64,000 bases of DNA, from contig CAJTSH010000003.1 in NCBI GenBank assembly GCA_910578885.1, positions 1 through 64,000 of the forward strand, in the 5' to 3' direction. Under the pieces are notes generated by a model. It saw only the letters and a program-made list of their open reading frames with translations. It was not told the DNA's origin and ran no database searches. The position numbers and the translations under genes are program-made. Shown piece by piece: positions 34,027 to 41,717 of the stretch. This DNA comes from an uncultured Lachnospiraceae bacterium (GTDB lineage: Bacteria > Bacillota > Clostridia > Lachnospirales > Lachnospiraceae). Position 1 is the first letter of the stretch. Every line of letters starts with the position of its first letter.

Positions 34027-36483
34027 CTAAATTGTTTTGTTTCGAATCGCAGCGGCAATTTTCCAGTATATTTTCCTTCCTGCCTTCACTTCCTCTTCCG
34101 AAGGAGTATACTCGGAAAATACGCTCCTTTGCACCGTCTGCAAAAATGTCTCAAATTCGCCGTCTCCCAGAAAATTCAGTTTTTCCGCCGCCATACGGAT
34201 ATACGCTTCATCCGTCATATTTTTTTCTTTGATAACCTCGGCGCGATACAGTTCTTTGCAGATTCCATGAGAAATTTCCAAGGCTGCCACCTTGGTATCC
34301 CGGCTGAAAAAGCGGCGTTTCCCTTCCAGCTCTTTCCGTTTCCAAAGGATAACTGCAATAGCCACAGCCAACAGCAGAACGCCAGACAGTATGATAAACA
34401 TTCCCGCTGTGGTATCTGTCTGAGACGATTTCCTCTGTTTTCCATCCGTTGCGGACGGATTTGGGGATACTTCACGCTCAGTCTCCTGTCTTTTTTCGCT
34501 CTCCGGTTCCGGTCTAGAATTATTTTGCGTCTCCGAAGACTCCGGCTTATATGATTCCCTGATAAACTGCGCCCATTCGGCAGACGCAGAATCCATACCA
34601 TAGCCCATACTCTGGCTTCCTTTCGTCACCTCTACCGGAATCCAGCCGAGCCCGCGCATATAAACTTCCACCCACGCATGCCCCATCTCATCCTTTATCA
34701 CGGCGCTATAGGAACCGTCCGCATTTTCACTAAAATCTCCCGGTTCTGCCGCATAGCCGCTGACATATCTTGCCGGAACCCCAAGCCTCCGAAGCAGAAG
34801 CGCTGCTGCTGAAGCATAATGGACACAGAATCCTTCTTTACTGTCAAACAGGAAATTCTCCACCACATCCGTTCCTCTCGGAACCCTTCCCAGACTGCGG
34901 CTGTACTCTGTCCTTTCCGCCAGCTCTTCGGTCACTTTGCGGATAGGAATCGCATAGTTTATATCATACTTTTCCACGCCGAATCCCTGCTTTGCCCATG
35001 CATCCGCCAAGCTCAGGATACGCCCCACTCCTGCCTTCGGAACTTCTGTGTAAGTCCTTTTTACCTCCTCCTCATATTCCTCCACCAATTTTGCCTGCTC
35101 ATTTTCCCGCCACAGTAATACATCTCTTTGTGCGTCATAGGAGGTCATTTCTGCCGTATATACCGGAATATGGCCAAGTTCCTTTGGCTTTCGGACCACG
35201 GCGTCCGCCTCCACCGTCAGCGCATCCATTTCATGCGCAAGCAGATTTGTAAAATACGGAAGAAATGCGTATTCCCCACAGTCATCCGAATATAATATCT
35301 CCATCGTAACCGGTCTGCTTTGTAAATTGCTGTCTGTGGCTGTCTGAAAAACCTGCCCAGCATAATCAGAAGACATATTTAAAAGGATTCTTCCCGCATC
35401 GCCTTTTGTATATCCCCACTTACTTACTTTCTCCGCAAATGCTTCTTCACTGACCGGGCTCCACCTGCCGTTTTCGTAAGTATCTCCGACAAATCCCCGA
35501 AAATAATATTTTATCTTCGGCTTCTCGTCTACCGTCACCCAAAACATTTCTTTTCCCGTATAATGCGGACTCCGGTTCGTAATTACTCCGTCATCACTGT
35601 TTCCGCCGAAAATAGAAAAACCGCCCGGAATTTCGGCAAAAAAATCCATTACATTTTGTTCTATATTTTTTTGAAACGCCAATAGCGTGTCATGTTCTTT
35701 AAAAATCTGCGTTGTCATTCCATTCCTCAGAAGCGCAAATAAAATGAATCCCGCAGCCAGAATCACCGCCGTAAAGCATGTACCGGCAAGCTCTGCCTTT
35801 TCCTCCAAAACACCGATATTCCCCGCCAAAGCCAATGCCGGCAAAAGTCCGGTCAATAGATAAAGACATGCTCCCACATCCGGTCCTTTTCCAATCAAAA
35901 GCCCCAGCATAAAAAGCGCCGCCGGCGGAGCAGCAAGCAGGATTCGCCTTCCTTCTTTTTGCATCGCCCAGATAAATCCGAATGCCAGCCACAAAGCAAG
36001 ATAGAACAGCGTGGGTTCCAAGCCGGATTCTTCCCCCAGCTTATATTGCCACAGCGTGGTTCTGTAATACTCACTCCAGGATCTAAGCACGGGATTTGCA
36101 AGCTCCCTCCCACCCTCAACAAAAGTTTCGAGGGAACAAAGCCCCGCCGCCGCTAAAAGCGCCGCCGCTATCCAAGGCAGCGTCCGAAAACGTTTTCCTA
36201 TTCCGGCAACTACCGTTACCGTCAGCGAAATCAGCAGCAGATAGACATTCCACTCCTTCTGGTATTCTACCTCCCAGACCTTGCAATAATCCAGCAGAAG
36301 TCCCTGCAGCATCAGCGCAGATAACAGGCACGGCAAGAGAAGGACAAGCGCTGCCTTTTTTATGTCCTGCCCCTTCCCTTCCGACTCCCCCATACGGCTT
36401 ATGACAGTCTGTCCCGTCAATTCCAGATCCCGCTGCCTGATCTTTATAGTCCTTTCTTTTCTGCTCTTTTTGTCTCTCTTCAT
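34027..36483 (-). CDS. Multi-spanning transglutaminase-like protein (TgpA type)
   Basis: The 818-residue protein starts with about six membrane helices (residues 45-265), then an external transglutaminase-like domain. Its core has the Cys in SKEGFCVHYASAAALLLRRL, the His in EMGHAWVEVYMRG and WIPVEVTKG, where Glu occupies the usual Asp position. A further helix lies near residue 690-710 and a short cytoplasmic C-terminal domain follows. It ends the operon moxR-DUF58-tgpA, a widely conserved trio of unknown exact function, likely linked to envelope maintenance or protein maturation. It begins 12 bp after the DUF58 gene. Confidence 0.87.
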   Translation of the reverse strand: MKRDKKSRKERTIKIRQRDLELTGQTVISRMGESEGKGQDIKKAALVLLLPCLLSALMLQGLLLDYCKVWEVEYQKEWNVYLLLISLTVTVVAGIGKRFRTLPWIAAALLAAAGLCSLETFVEGGRELANPVLRSWSEYYRTTLWQYKLGEESGLEPTLFYLALWLAFGFIWAMQKEGRRILLAAPPAALFMLGLLIGKGPDVGACLYLLTGLLPALALAGNIGVLEEKAELAGTCFTAVILAAGFILFALLRNGMTTQIFKEHDTLLAFQKNIEQNVMDFFAEIPGGFSIFGGNSDDGVITNRSPHYTGKEMFWVTVDEKPKIKYYFRGFVGDTYENGRWSPVSEEAFAEKVSKWGYTKGDAGRILLNMSSDYAGQVFQTATDSNLQSRPVTMEILYSDDCGEYAFLPYFTNLLAHEMDALTVEADAVVRKPKELGHIPVYTAEMTSYDAQRDVLLWRENEQAKLVEEYEEEVKRTYTEVPKAGVGRILSLADAWAKQGFGVEKYDINYAIPIRKVTEELAERTEYSRSLGRVPRGTDVVENFLFDSKEGFCVHYASAAALLLRRLGVPARYVSGYAAEPGDFSENADGSYSAVIKDEMGHAWVEVYMRGLGWIPVEVTKGSQSMGYGMDSASAEWAQFIRESYKPESSETQNNSRPEPESEKRQETEREVSPNPSATDGKQRKSSQTDTTAGMFIILSGVLLLAVAIAVILWKRKELEGKRRFFSRDTKVAALEISHGICKELYRAEVIKEKNMTDEAYIRMAAEKLNFLGDGEFETFLQTVQRSVFSEYTPSEEEVKAGRKIYWKIAAAIRNKTI

Positions 36484-36495
36484 CTTCCTTCTCTC

Positions 36496-37593
36496 TTATA
36501 CCCGTAGAACCATTTCTTCCAAGCTCTTTTCCGGATCTCTGCCGTCACATGTTCCGATGGTTTCTCCTTTTACCACAACCTGCAGGCTGTCGTCAATGCA
36601 AATATCCGCAAGATAATTTTCTCCCTGATACCGCTCCTTGTATGCCTGTTTCAAATCCCGTTTTTCGACAGCCGCAGCTTCCCCCAGAATGTTCATCAAA
36701 AACAGATTAAGCCGCTCCTCGCTATCCACCCGGATACGGACAATATCCTGCTCTGCGGTACTGAACCATGCCGCATAATGCGGGCACTTATTTTCCACCA
36801 GTGCAAAAGAAATGCTCGCTGCCAATGACAACAGCACATCCCGTTTCTCCTGATGCTTTTTTTTCGCCTCTGCAAAATCAATCAATAATACTACTGCACA
36901 TGCTATCGGTTTCCCGTTCTCCCGCACAATCCATTCATCTTCCTTGGCGCTTAATTTCCAATGAATGTCTTTCAGCTTATCTCCTTCACGAAACTCCCGG
37001 AGCTGAAAAATCTCAGAAGCATCCTCTCCGCTGTGAATGCTGTCATAAACGTCACTTTCTCCCATAAAATTTCGCACTGGCTCGGAAACCGTCACCCCCA
37101 CGGAGTAGATTTCCGGCATAATGTCCAGCCGTTCATGCAATGAAATAGATTTCTGCAGCCGAAGCAGTCCAAGGGGATCGCACCATACCGCCACTGCCTT
37201 TTCAAAATAGTAACTGCCGCTGCAGAAACCGGAAATTTTATTTGAAAAGCGAACGCTTCCCTTCTTCCCGGTAAATACATGAAGCTTTAACTTTTCCGTC
37301 CTCCTGCTGCCGGAGCGTTTATATTTCAAATAAACCGTTTCCCTTGCCGCCGGGAAACGCCCCGGATTATCCACAACGAGTTCCAATGGCACTTCCTGCC
37401 CTCTTTCAGCCGCAGGCAGCGGAAACTCCAGACGGATGCCAAGCCGTTTCCACCGATAGAAAAGAAGCGATAAATCTGCCAAAAAAAATACCAATTCTAT
37501 CACAAATACAAGAACGATTCCATGACTGGAATAGATGGCTGCAAGATAAAGCGTACCCGCCATTCCCAATAGATACCCAAGTAATCTAAGCAT
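36496..37593 (-). CDS. DUF58 domain protein
   Basis: The 365-residue protein has two N-terminal membrane helices (about residues 5-45) and the DUF58 domain with the signature FQLREFREGDKLKDIHWKLS at about 195-215 followed by a von Willebrand factor A-like fold (VVLLIDFAEA). Such proteins accompany MoxR ATPases and may act as their adaptor or substrate. It overlaps moxR by 8 bp and precedes the transglutaminase gene, so the three are co-translated. Confidence 0.88.
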   Translation of the reverse strand: MLRLLGYLLGMAGTLYLAAIYSSHGIVLVFVIELVFFLADLSLLFYRWKRLGIRLEFPLPAAERGQEVPLELVVDNPGRFPAARETVYLKYKRSGSRRTEKLKLHVFTGKKGSVRFSNKISGFCSGSYYFEKAVAVWCDPLGLLRLQKSISLHERLDIMPEIYSVGVTVSEPVRNFMGESDVYDSIHSGEDASEIFQLREFREGDKLKDIHWKLSAKEDEWIVRENGKPIACAVVLLIDFAEAKKKHQEKRDVLLSLAASISFALVENKCPHYAAWFSTAEQDIVRIRVDSEERLNLFLMNILGEAAAVEKRDLKQAYKERYQGENYLADICIDDSLQVVVKGETIGTCDGRDPEKSLEEMVLRV

Positions 37594-38554
37594 GATACTC
37601 TTTTTTCTCCTTTTGGATGCTTGGCGACGGTACTTCTTTTATAATGGAAGCAAGCACTGCCTCCGGCGTGATATGGCTCACCCTCGCTTTCGTATTCAAG
37701 ACAACCCTATGCTTTGCCACGTCCATAAACACCTGACGCACATCCTCCGGCAATACATAATCCCGTCCGTTCAGAAATGCTTCCGCCTTCGCCATTTTGG
37801 TCAATGCAATCGTCCCTCTCGGACTTACGCCTAATTCCAGATAAGAGTTCTCACGCGTTGCGGTAATCAGCTTGACGATATACCGGTAAACATGTTCATG
37901 CACATATGCCGCCTCCGCTTCATCCATCAGCTCCTGCAATTCTTCCGCTGTAATCAACTGATTTATCTCGTCCATCCCGTCCTTTACGCTTCTTCCTCTG
38001 GCTATCTCTATTTCATTCTCTGCGTCCGGATATCCCATGCTCATACAGATCATAAAGCGGTCTAACTGTGATTCCGGTAACAGCTGTGTTCCTGCACTCC
38101 CTATGGGATTCTGTGTTGCCATGACCACAAACGGCTTCGGAACAAGGCGCGTTACGCCGTCAACCGTTACACTCCCCTCCTCCATGACCTCTAACAATGC
38201 CGACTGGGTCTTCGGTGAAGTCCGGTTGATTTCGTCGGCAAGAAACAGATTGCACATCACCGGACCCGGACAATATACAAATTCTCCGCTTTCCTTGTGA
38301 TACATTGAAAATCCTACAATATCTGCCGGTAGTACATCCGGCGTAAACTGCACCCTCTGGTTCTTAAGCTCCATCACCTTTCCAAACGCCATCGCAAGAG
38401 TGGTCTTACCGACGCCCGGTACATCCTCAATCAATATATGCCCTCCCGCCAAAATTGCCGAAAGCGCTTTTCTCACGCAGCTTTCTTTTCCTTTGACGCC
38501 CTTTCCTACTTCCTCCATGATTCTGATTGCCTTCTTATATAGCATGTCCCCCAT
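37586..38554 (-). CDS. MoxR-family AAA+ ATPase
   Basis: The 322-residue protein shows Walker A in EDVPGVGKTTLAMAFGK, Walker B FLADEINRTSPKTQSALLEV, MEEGSVTVDGV, sensor 1 ATQNPIGSAGTQLLPESQLD and the C-terminal PRGTIALTKMAKA lid. MoxR proteins act as chaperones that assemble or activate partner proteins. It opens the moxR-DUF58-transglutaminase operon. AAGGAAGG lies 5 nt before the ATG. Confidence 0.92.
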   Translation of the reverse strand: MGDMLYKKAIRIMEEVGKGVKGKESCVRKALSAILAGGHILIEDVPGVGKTTLAMAFGKVMELKNQRVQFTPDVLPADIVGFSMYHKESGEFVYCPGPVMCNLFLADEINRTSPKTQSALLEVMEEGSVTVDGVTRLVPKPFVVMATQNPIGSAGTQLLPESQLDRFMICMSMGYPDAENEIEIARGRSVKDGMDEINQLITAEELQELMDEAEAAYVHEHVYRYIVKLITATRENSYLELGVSPRGTIALTKMAKAEAFLNGRDYVLPEDVRQVFMDVAKHRVVLNTKARVSHITPEAVLASIIKEVPSPSIQKEKKEYHA

Positions 38555-38702
38555 TCAAGCCTTCCTTTCCTGTGCCAATTTTACGCTCAAACGCATCTGA
38601 TGTTGTTCTCTTATTCAGTATAGCCTTGATGGGTCAGTTTTTCCACCTATTTTTCTCTTAAGATTATTTTTCATAAAATAATCTACGTTTAAAGCAAAAA
38701 TC

Positions 38703-38735
38703 GAGCCGGGAATCCATTATTGAAATTCCCGGCTC
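38703..38735 (-). terminator. Terminator of the Rpn-type gene
   Basis: Arms GAGCCGGGAAT and ATTCCCGGCTC are perfect over 11 bp. On the minus strand the stem is followed by GATTTTTGC, just after the stop at 38748. Confidence 0.85.
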
Positions 38736-38747
38736 ATCGAAACTGTT

Positions 38748-39533
38748 TTATATTTTTCTGTCCATTTTCAGCTTTTTCACTTCATCAAGAGAAAGTCCTG
38801 ATATATTAGCAATTTCTTCCAAAGCATATTTTCCGGCTGCCAACATTCGAAGCGCAACTTCTTTCAGGGATTCTTTTCTCATATCTTCCATGACTTTGCA
38901 CATAATTGCGATTCCCTCCTTACTCTCTTTGAAAAACCTTACTCTATCCGCCAATACTTCGTAGTACATATCTGCAGGATCTGTACAGGAAAAATCGTGC
39001 ATAAGCTTCCCTATTGGCGTTTCACCGCGATAAGACCCATTCACATACAGTATATGCGAACCATCTTCAAAGCTTTCGCCTGTTCCTAAGATACAACGTT
39101 CAATCTGATACAAGGGCTTTCCCTGCTTCAGAACGTCATTCTCTGTTATGAATATAACCCATGTTTCCGGCAGTTCATCAAAATCCTCACCTTTTTTCAA
39201 GAAGTTTACATCCATCATGCTGGAATTATATCTTGCCCTTCTTCTTCCTGCACCTTTATCAGAACGCTGAATCTCCACATTGAATTTCATACCTGTGTCG
39301 TCTGTTGCCACGATATCTAATCTTACAGAACGGTTCAATAAGTTCTCTATAAATACCTGCGTGCGGACATCCAACACTTTTAAATCATGTTTATTCAGTA
39401 TAATCCGCAGTACCAATTCTATACTTGCCGTATCACCCTCGAAACATTTGGTCAAAAAATCATCATCCAGCAGACGAAAACCTCTAAGCCTCTCTAAATC
39501 TTCTTAATGCTTTTTGTCTATCTGTTCGGTCAT
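38748..39533 (-). pseudogene. Rpn/PD-(D/E)XK-type nuclease gene with an early in-frame stop
   Basis: The main frame encodes the PD-(D/E)XK nuclease-like family (often annotated as a transposase): LDVRTQVFIENLLNRSVRLD, then IVATDDTGMKFNVEIQRSD with the D...ExQ core, and a C-terminal helical part. Upstream, AGGTGAGG and an ATG at 39533 start the same frame as MTEQIDKKH, but codon 10 is TAA (39506-39504), after which the frame continues EDLERLRGFRLLDDDF, the normal family N-terminus. The gene thus seems interrupted by a nonsense or small change. Reinitiation at the TTG at 39455 could give a 235-residue protein. Rpn proteins promote RecA-independent recombination. Confidence 0.75.
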
Positions 39534-39684
39534 GGTCAAAACCCTCACCTGCTTTCATGCAGCACACCCTTTAGATACAATTTTTTATATTCATATTACC
39601 ATAAACCCTTGGATTTTTCAAGAAATTTTGCTGTCGCAATTCGCCCGCTATCCGCTGGACTCCACTTCCCAAAACAGCCAATCC

Positions 39685-39964
39685 CTAATATAAATCAGCT
39701 ATTATCTCCGCACACTTTTCACTCCCCAACGCCCCGCTGTCCAAAGAAATGTGATAATTCTGTGCCATTCCCCAGCCAACTGCTATGAGGCGTATCTTCC
39801 CCCTGCTCTGCAATGTATTCCTTGGCAAGACCGCTCTTTTTGGAAATCTGTTGTATCAGTTCATAGTCATAACAGGGAATCCCAAGCTTTTCGGCTGTCT
39901 CTTTTCCGATGGTGCGTCCGCCGCTTCCAAACTGACGGCTGATTGTAATGATTCTGTTTTTCAT
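39685..39964 (-). pseudogene. Cytidylate kinase-like gene reduced by internal deletion
   Basis: The first 55-60 codons match cytidylate kinase-like proteins (IITISRQFGSGGRTIGKETA then EKLGIPCYDYELI, a P-loop). The frame then ends at 39719. In another frame, just downstream, the typical C-terminus appears (NYHISLDSGALGSEKCAEII then ADLY, stop at 39685). About 100 central residues, including the catalytic lid, are absent. The start has a good AAGGAAGG site and follows the MATE gene by 42 bp, an arrangement common in Lachnospiraceae. It is judged non-functional. Confidence 0.75.
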
Positions 39965-40006
39965 ATGATTCCTTCCTTTCTGTTCTGATTCTCTTCCACG
40001 GCTGCC

Positions 40007-41392
40007 CTATTCTTCTTTTATCGCCGCAATCTTTTTGCGGGTTCTTCTCATCATGCCAAGTGCAATTGCGGCGGATAAGATCTCCGTAATTGGAAATGTC
40101 ATCCATATGACCCATCTCATGTCAGACGAATTACCCAGCAATTTTGCAAACAGCCACGCAACCGGAAGCACAAAAAGAAACTGTCTGCATACGGATACAA
40201 TCAAGGATTCCAAGCCTCCCTCCAGCGCTTGAAAAATACCCTGAAATGCAATATTGGCTCCGGCAAAAATAAAACTGACCGAAATTATGCGCATCGCGCT
40301 GATACAAAGCGTCTGCGTCTCCCCTGACAAGCCGAAAACTTTTGAAAACGGACCTGCAAACACTTCTACTATGATGGTTCCTGCCAACATAATTATAAAC
40401 GTATAGAGCATTCCATACTTAATTCCGTCACGGATGCGCTGCTTGCTCCTCATTCCAAAGCTAAATGATACGACCGGAGTAATTGCATCACGCAGCCCGA
40501 ACGCCGCAAATAAAATAAACTGCTGAATTTTATAATATAATCCATACGCTGTTACCATCGACTCACTGACTGTTACAAATATAATATTTAATCCATAAGT
40601 CATAACGGACATGAGTGCCTGCGCAATAATGGCGGGCAGACCAATCGAATAAATCTCTTTGATAATTTTCCCGGACGGCTTGATATATTTCAGTTGGTTG
40701 GAAATATCCTTATTTACCTTCAAATGAAAAATCAGTGCGAGCGCCCAGGAAAGACACTGACCGATTACCGTAGCGATTGCCGCGCCTCGGATGCCAATCG
40801 CCGGCAAACCAAGCAGACCATAAATCAAAATCGGGTCTAAGACAATATTCGCAAGTGCGCCTGCAATCTGTGCAATCGTCGAATAGACGGAATGTCCGGC
40901 CGCCTGAAGCAGCTTTTCAAATATTGCAAAAAATACAATGCCCGGCGATACAACGCAGCAGATACGTAAATAATCAACTGCCAAACCATAAATCAACGGG
41001 TTAGACGTCTGGGTCGATATATAGAACCGAACGCCGAACAGTCCGAAAAGCAAGAAAATGAAATAAATTATGATTGCAAGAAATATTGCATTTCCGGCTA
41101 CCCTGCTTGCTTTTTCCTTATCCCCCTGCCCAAGGCTTTTGGCAAGAAGGGCGTTCGTCCCCACGCCCGTTCCGATTCCGATCGCCACCATCAGCATCTG
41201 CATGGGGAAAGCAAGCGTCAATGCATTTAAGGACTCTTCTCCGTAAGTTGCCATATTGGATACAAAAGCGCTGTCAACAATATTGTACAAGGCTTGAAGC
41301 ATCATTGATAGAATCATGGGAATCCCCATTGCCAGCATCAGCTTTTTGACCGGCATATCCGCCATCTTATTGGTTTCTGTTGTCTGTTCCAT
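40007..41392 (-). CDS. MATE-family efflux transporter
   Basis: The 461-residue, twelve-helix protein has the N-terminal KLMLAMGIPMILSMMLQALY and DSAFVSNM segment, the mid-protein LANIVLDPILIYG and a second-half repeat from about residue 240. It belongs to the MepA-like branch of Na+/H+-coupled drug exporters. It heads a small operon with the decayed cytidylate kinase-like gene. AGGAGG-like AGGAATG precedes the ATG by about 9 nt. Upstream lie a family 2 repeat and an apparent promoter 290 bp away. Substrate unknown; it is only distantly like the MATE protein at 3193-4533. Confidence 0.88.
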   Translation of the reverse strand: MEQTTETNKMADMPVKKLMLAMGIPMILSMMLQALYNIVDSAFVSNMATYGEESLNALTLAFPMQMLMVAIGIGTGVGTNALLAKSLGQGDKEKASRVAGNAIFLAIIIYFIFLLFGLFGVRFYISTQTSNPLIYGLAVDYLRICCVVSPGIVFFAIFEKLLQAAGHSVYSTIAQIAGALANIVLDPILIYGLLGLPAIGIRGAAIATVIGQCLSWALALIFHLKVNKDISNQLKYIKPSGKIIKEIYSIGLPAIIAQALMSVMTYGLNIIFVTVSESMVTAYGLYYKIQQFILFAAFGLRDAITPVVSFSFGMRSKQRIRDGIKYGMLYTFIIMLAGTIIVEVFAGPFSKVFGLSGETQTLCISAMRIISVSFIFAGANIAFQGIFQALEGGLESLIVSVCRQFLFVLPVAWLFAKLLGNSSDMRWVIWMTFPITEILSAAIALGMMRRTRKKIAAIKEE

Positions 41393-41540
41393 AAAACTTT
41401 CATTCCTCCTTATTTCTTTATCGGACAGTATCCATGCGTTTGGAAAAACAAAAGAATGCGCATAACGAAAAGCCTGATTTATGCTTTACGCTACACGCAT
41501 CTGTCCAAACCGCTCAATACCTACCGATATCATAACAATC

Positions 41541-41624
41541 GAGTAGGGGAAATTTATTTCCCTGCTCGCCGCGCGGGGCGCATGCAGCTTTGCTGCTAAT
41601 TTCCTTGTGCACCCCTGTGCAAAA
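41541..41624 (+). repeat. Dispersed repeat family 2, complete copy C
   Basis: This 84-bp element reads GAGTAGGGGAAATTTATTTC, CCTGCTCGCCGCGCGGGGCG, CATGCAGCTTTGCTGCTAAT and TTCCTTGTGCACCCCTGTGC. It is internally self-complementary (GTAGGG/CCCTGC-type left stem, GCAGC/GCTGC centre, GGGGCGCA against TGTGCACCCC). Four other copies occur in the window. Confidence 0.75.
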
Positions 41625-41628
41625 AAAT

Positions 41629-41672
41629 AACGTGCAGCAGTCAACTGGATTTACGCAGTCCTGCTACACGTT
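41629..41672 (-). terminator. Hairpin with T-run upstream of the MATE gene
   Basis: On the minus strand AACGTGTAGCAG pairs with CTGCTGCACGTT and is followed by ATTTTTTT. It can terminate transcripts of the GH5 gene ending at 41718, but also lies only a few bases after the apparent promoter at 41681-41710. Confidence 0.8.
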
Positions 41673-41680
41673 GTATACTT

Positions 41681-41710
41681 AGTGTACTCTCATTATCAAA
41701 AAAATGTCAA
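41681..41710 (-). promoter_or_regulatory. Sigma-A-type promoter with overlapping dyad
   Basis: On the minus strand TTGACA (41710-41705) and TACACT (41686-41681) are 18 bp apart. The -10 lies inside GTACACTAAGTATAC, a dyad matching at six of seven position pairs. It is directed at the MATE gene, with a strong terminator-like hairpin immediately downstream. Confidence 0.5.
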
Positions 41711-41717
41711 CACTTTT

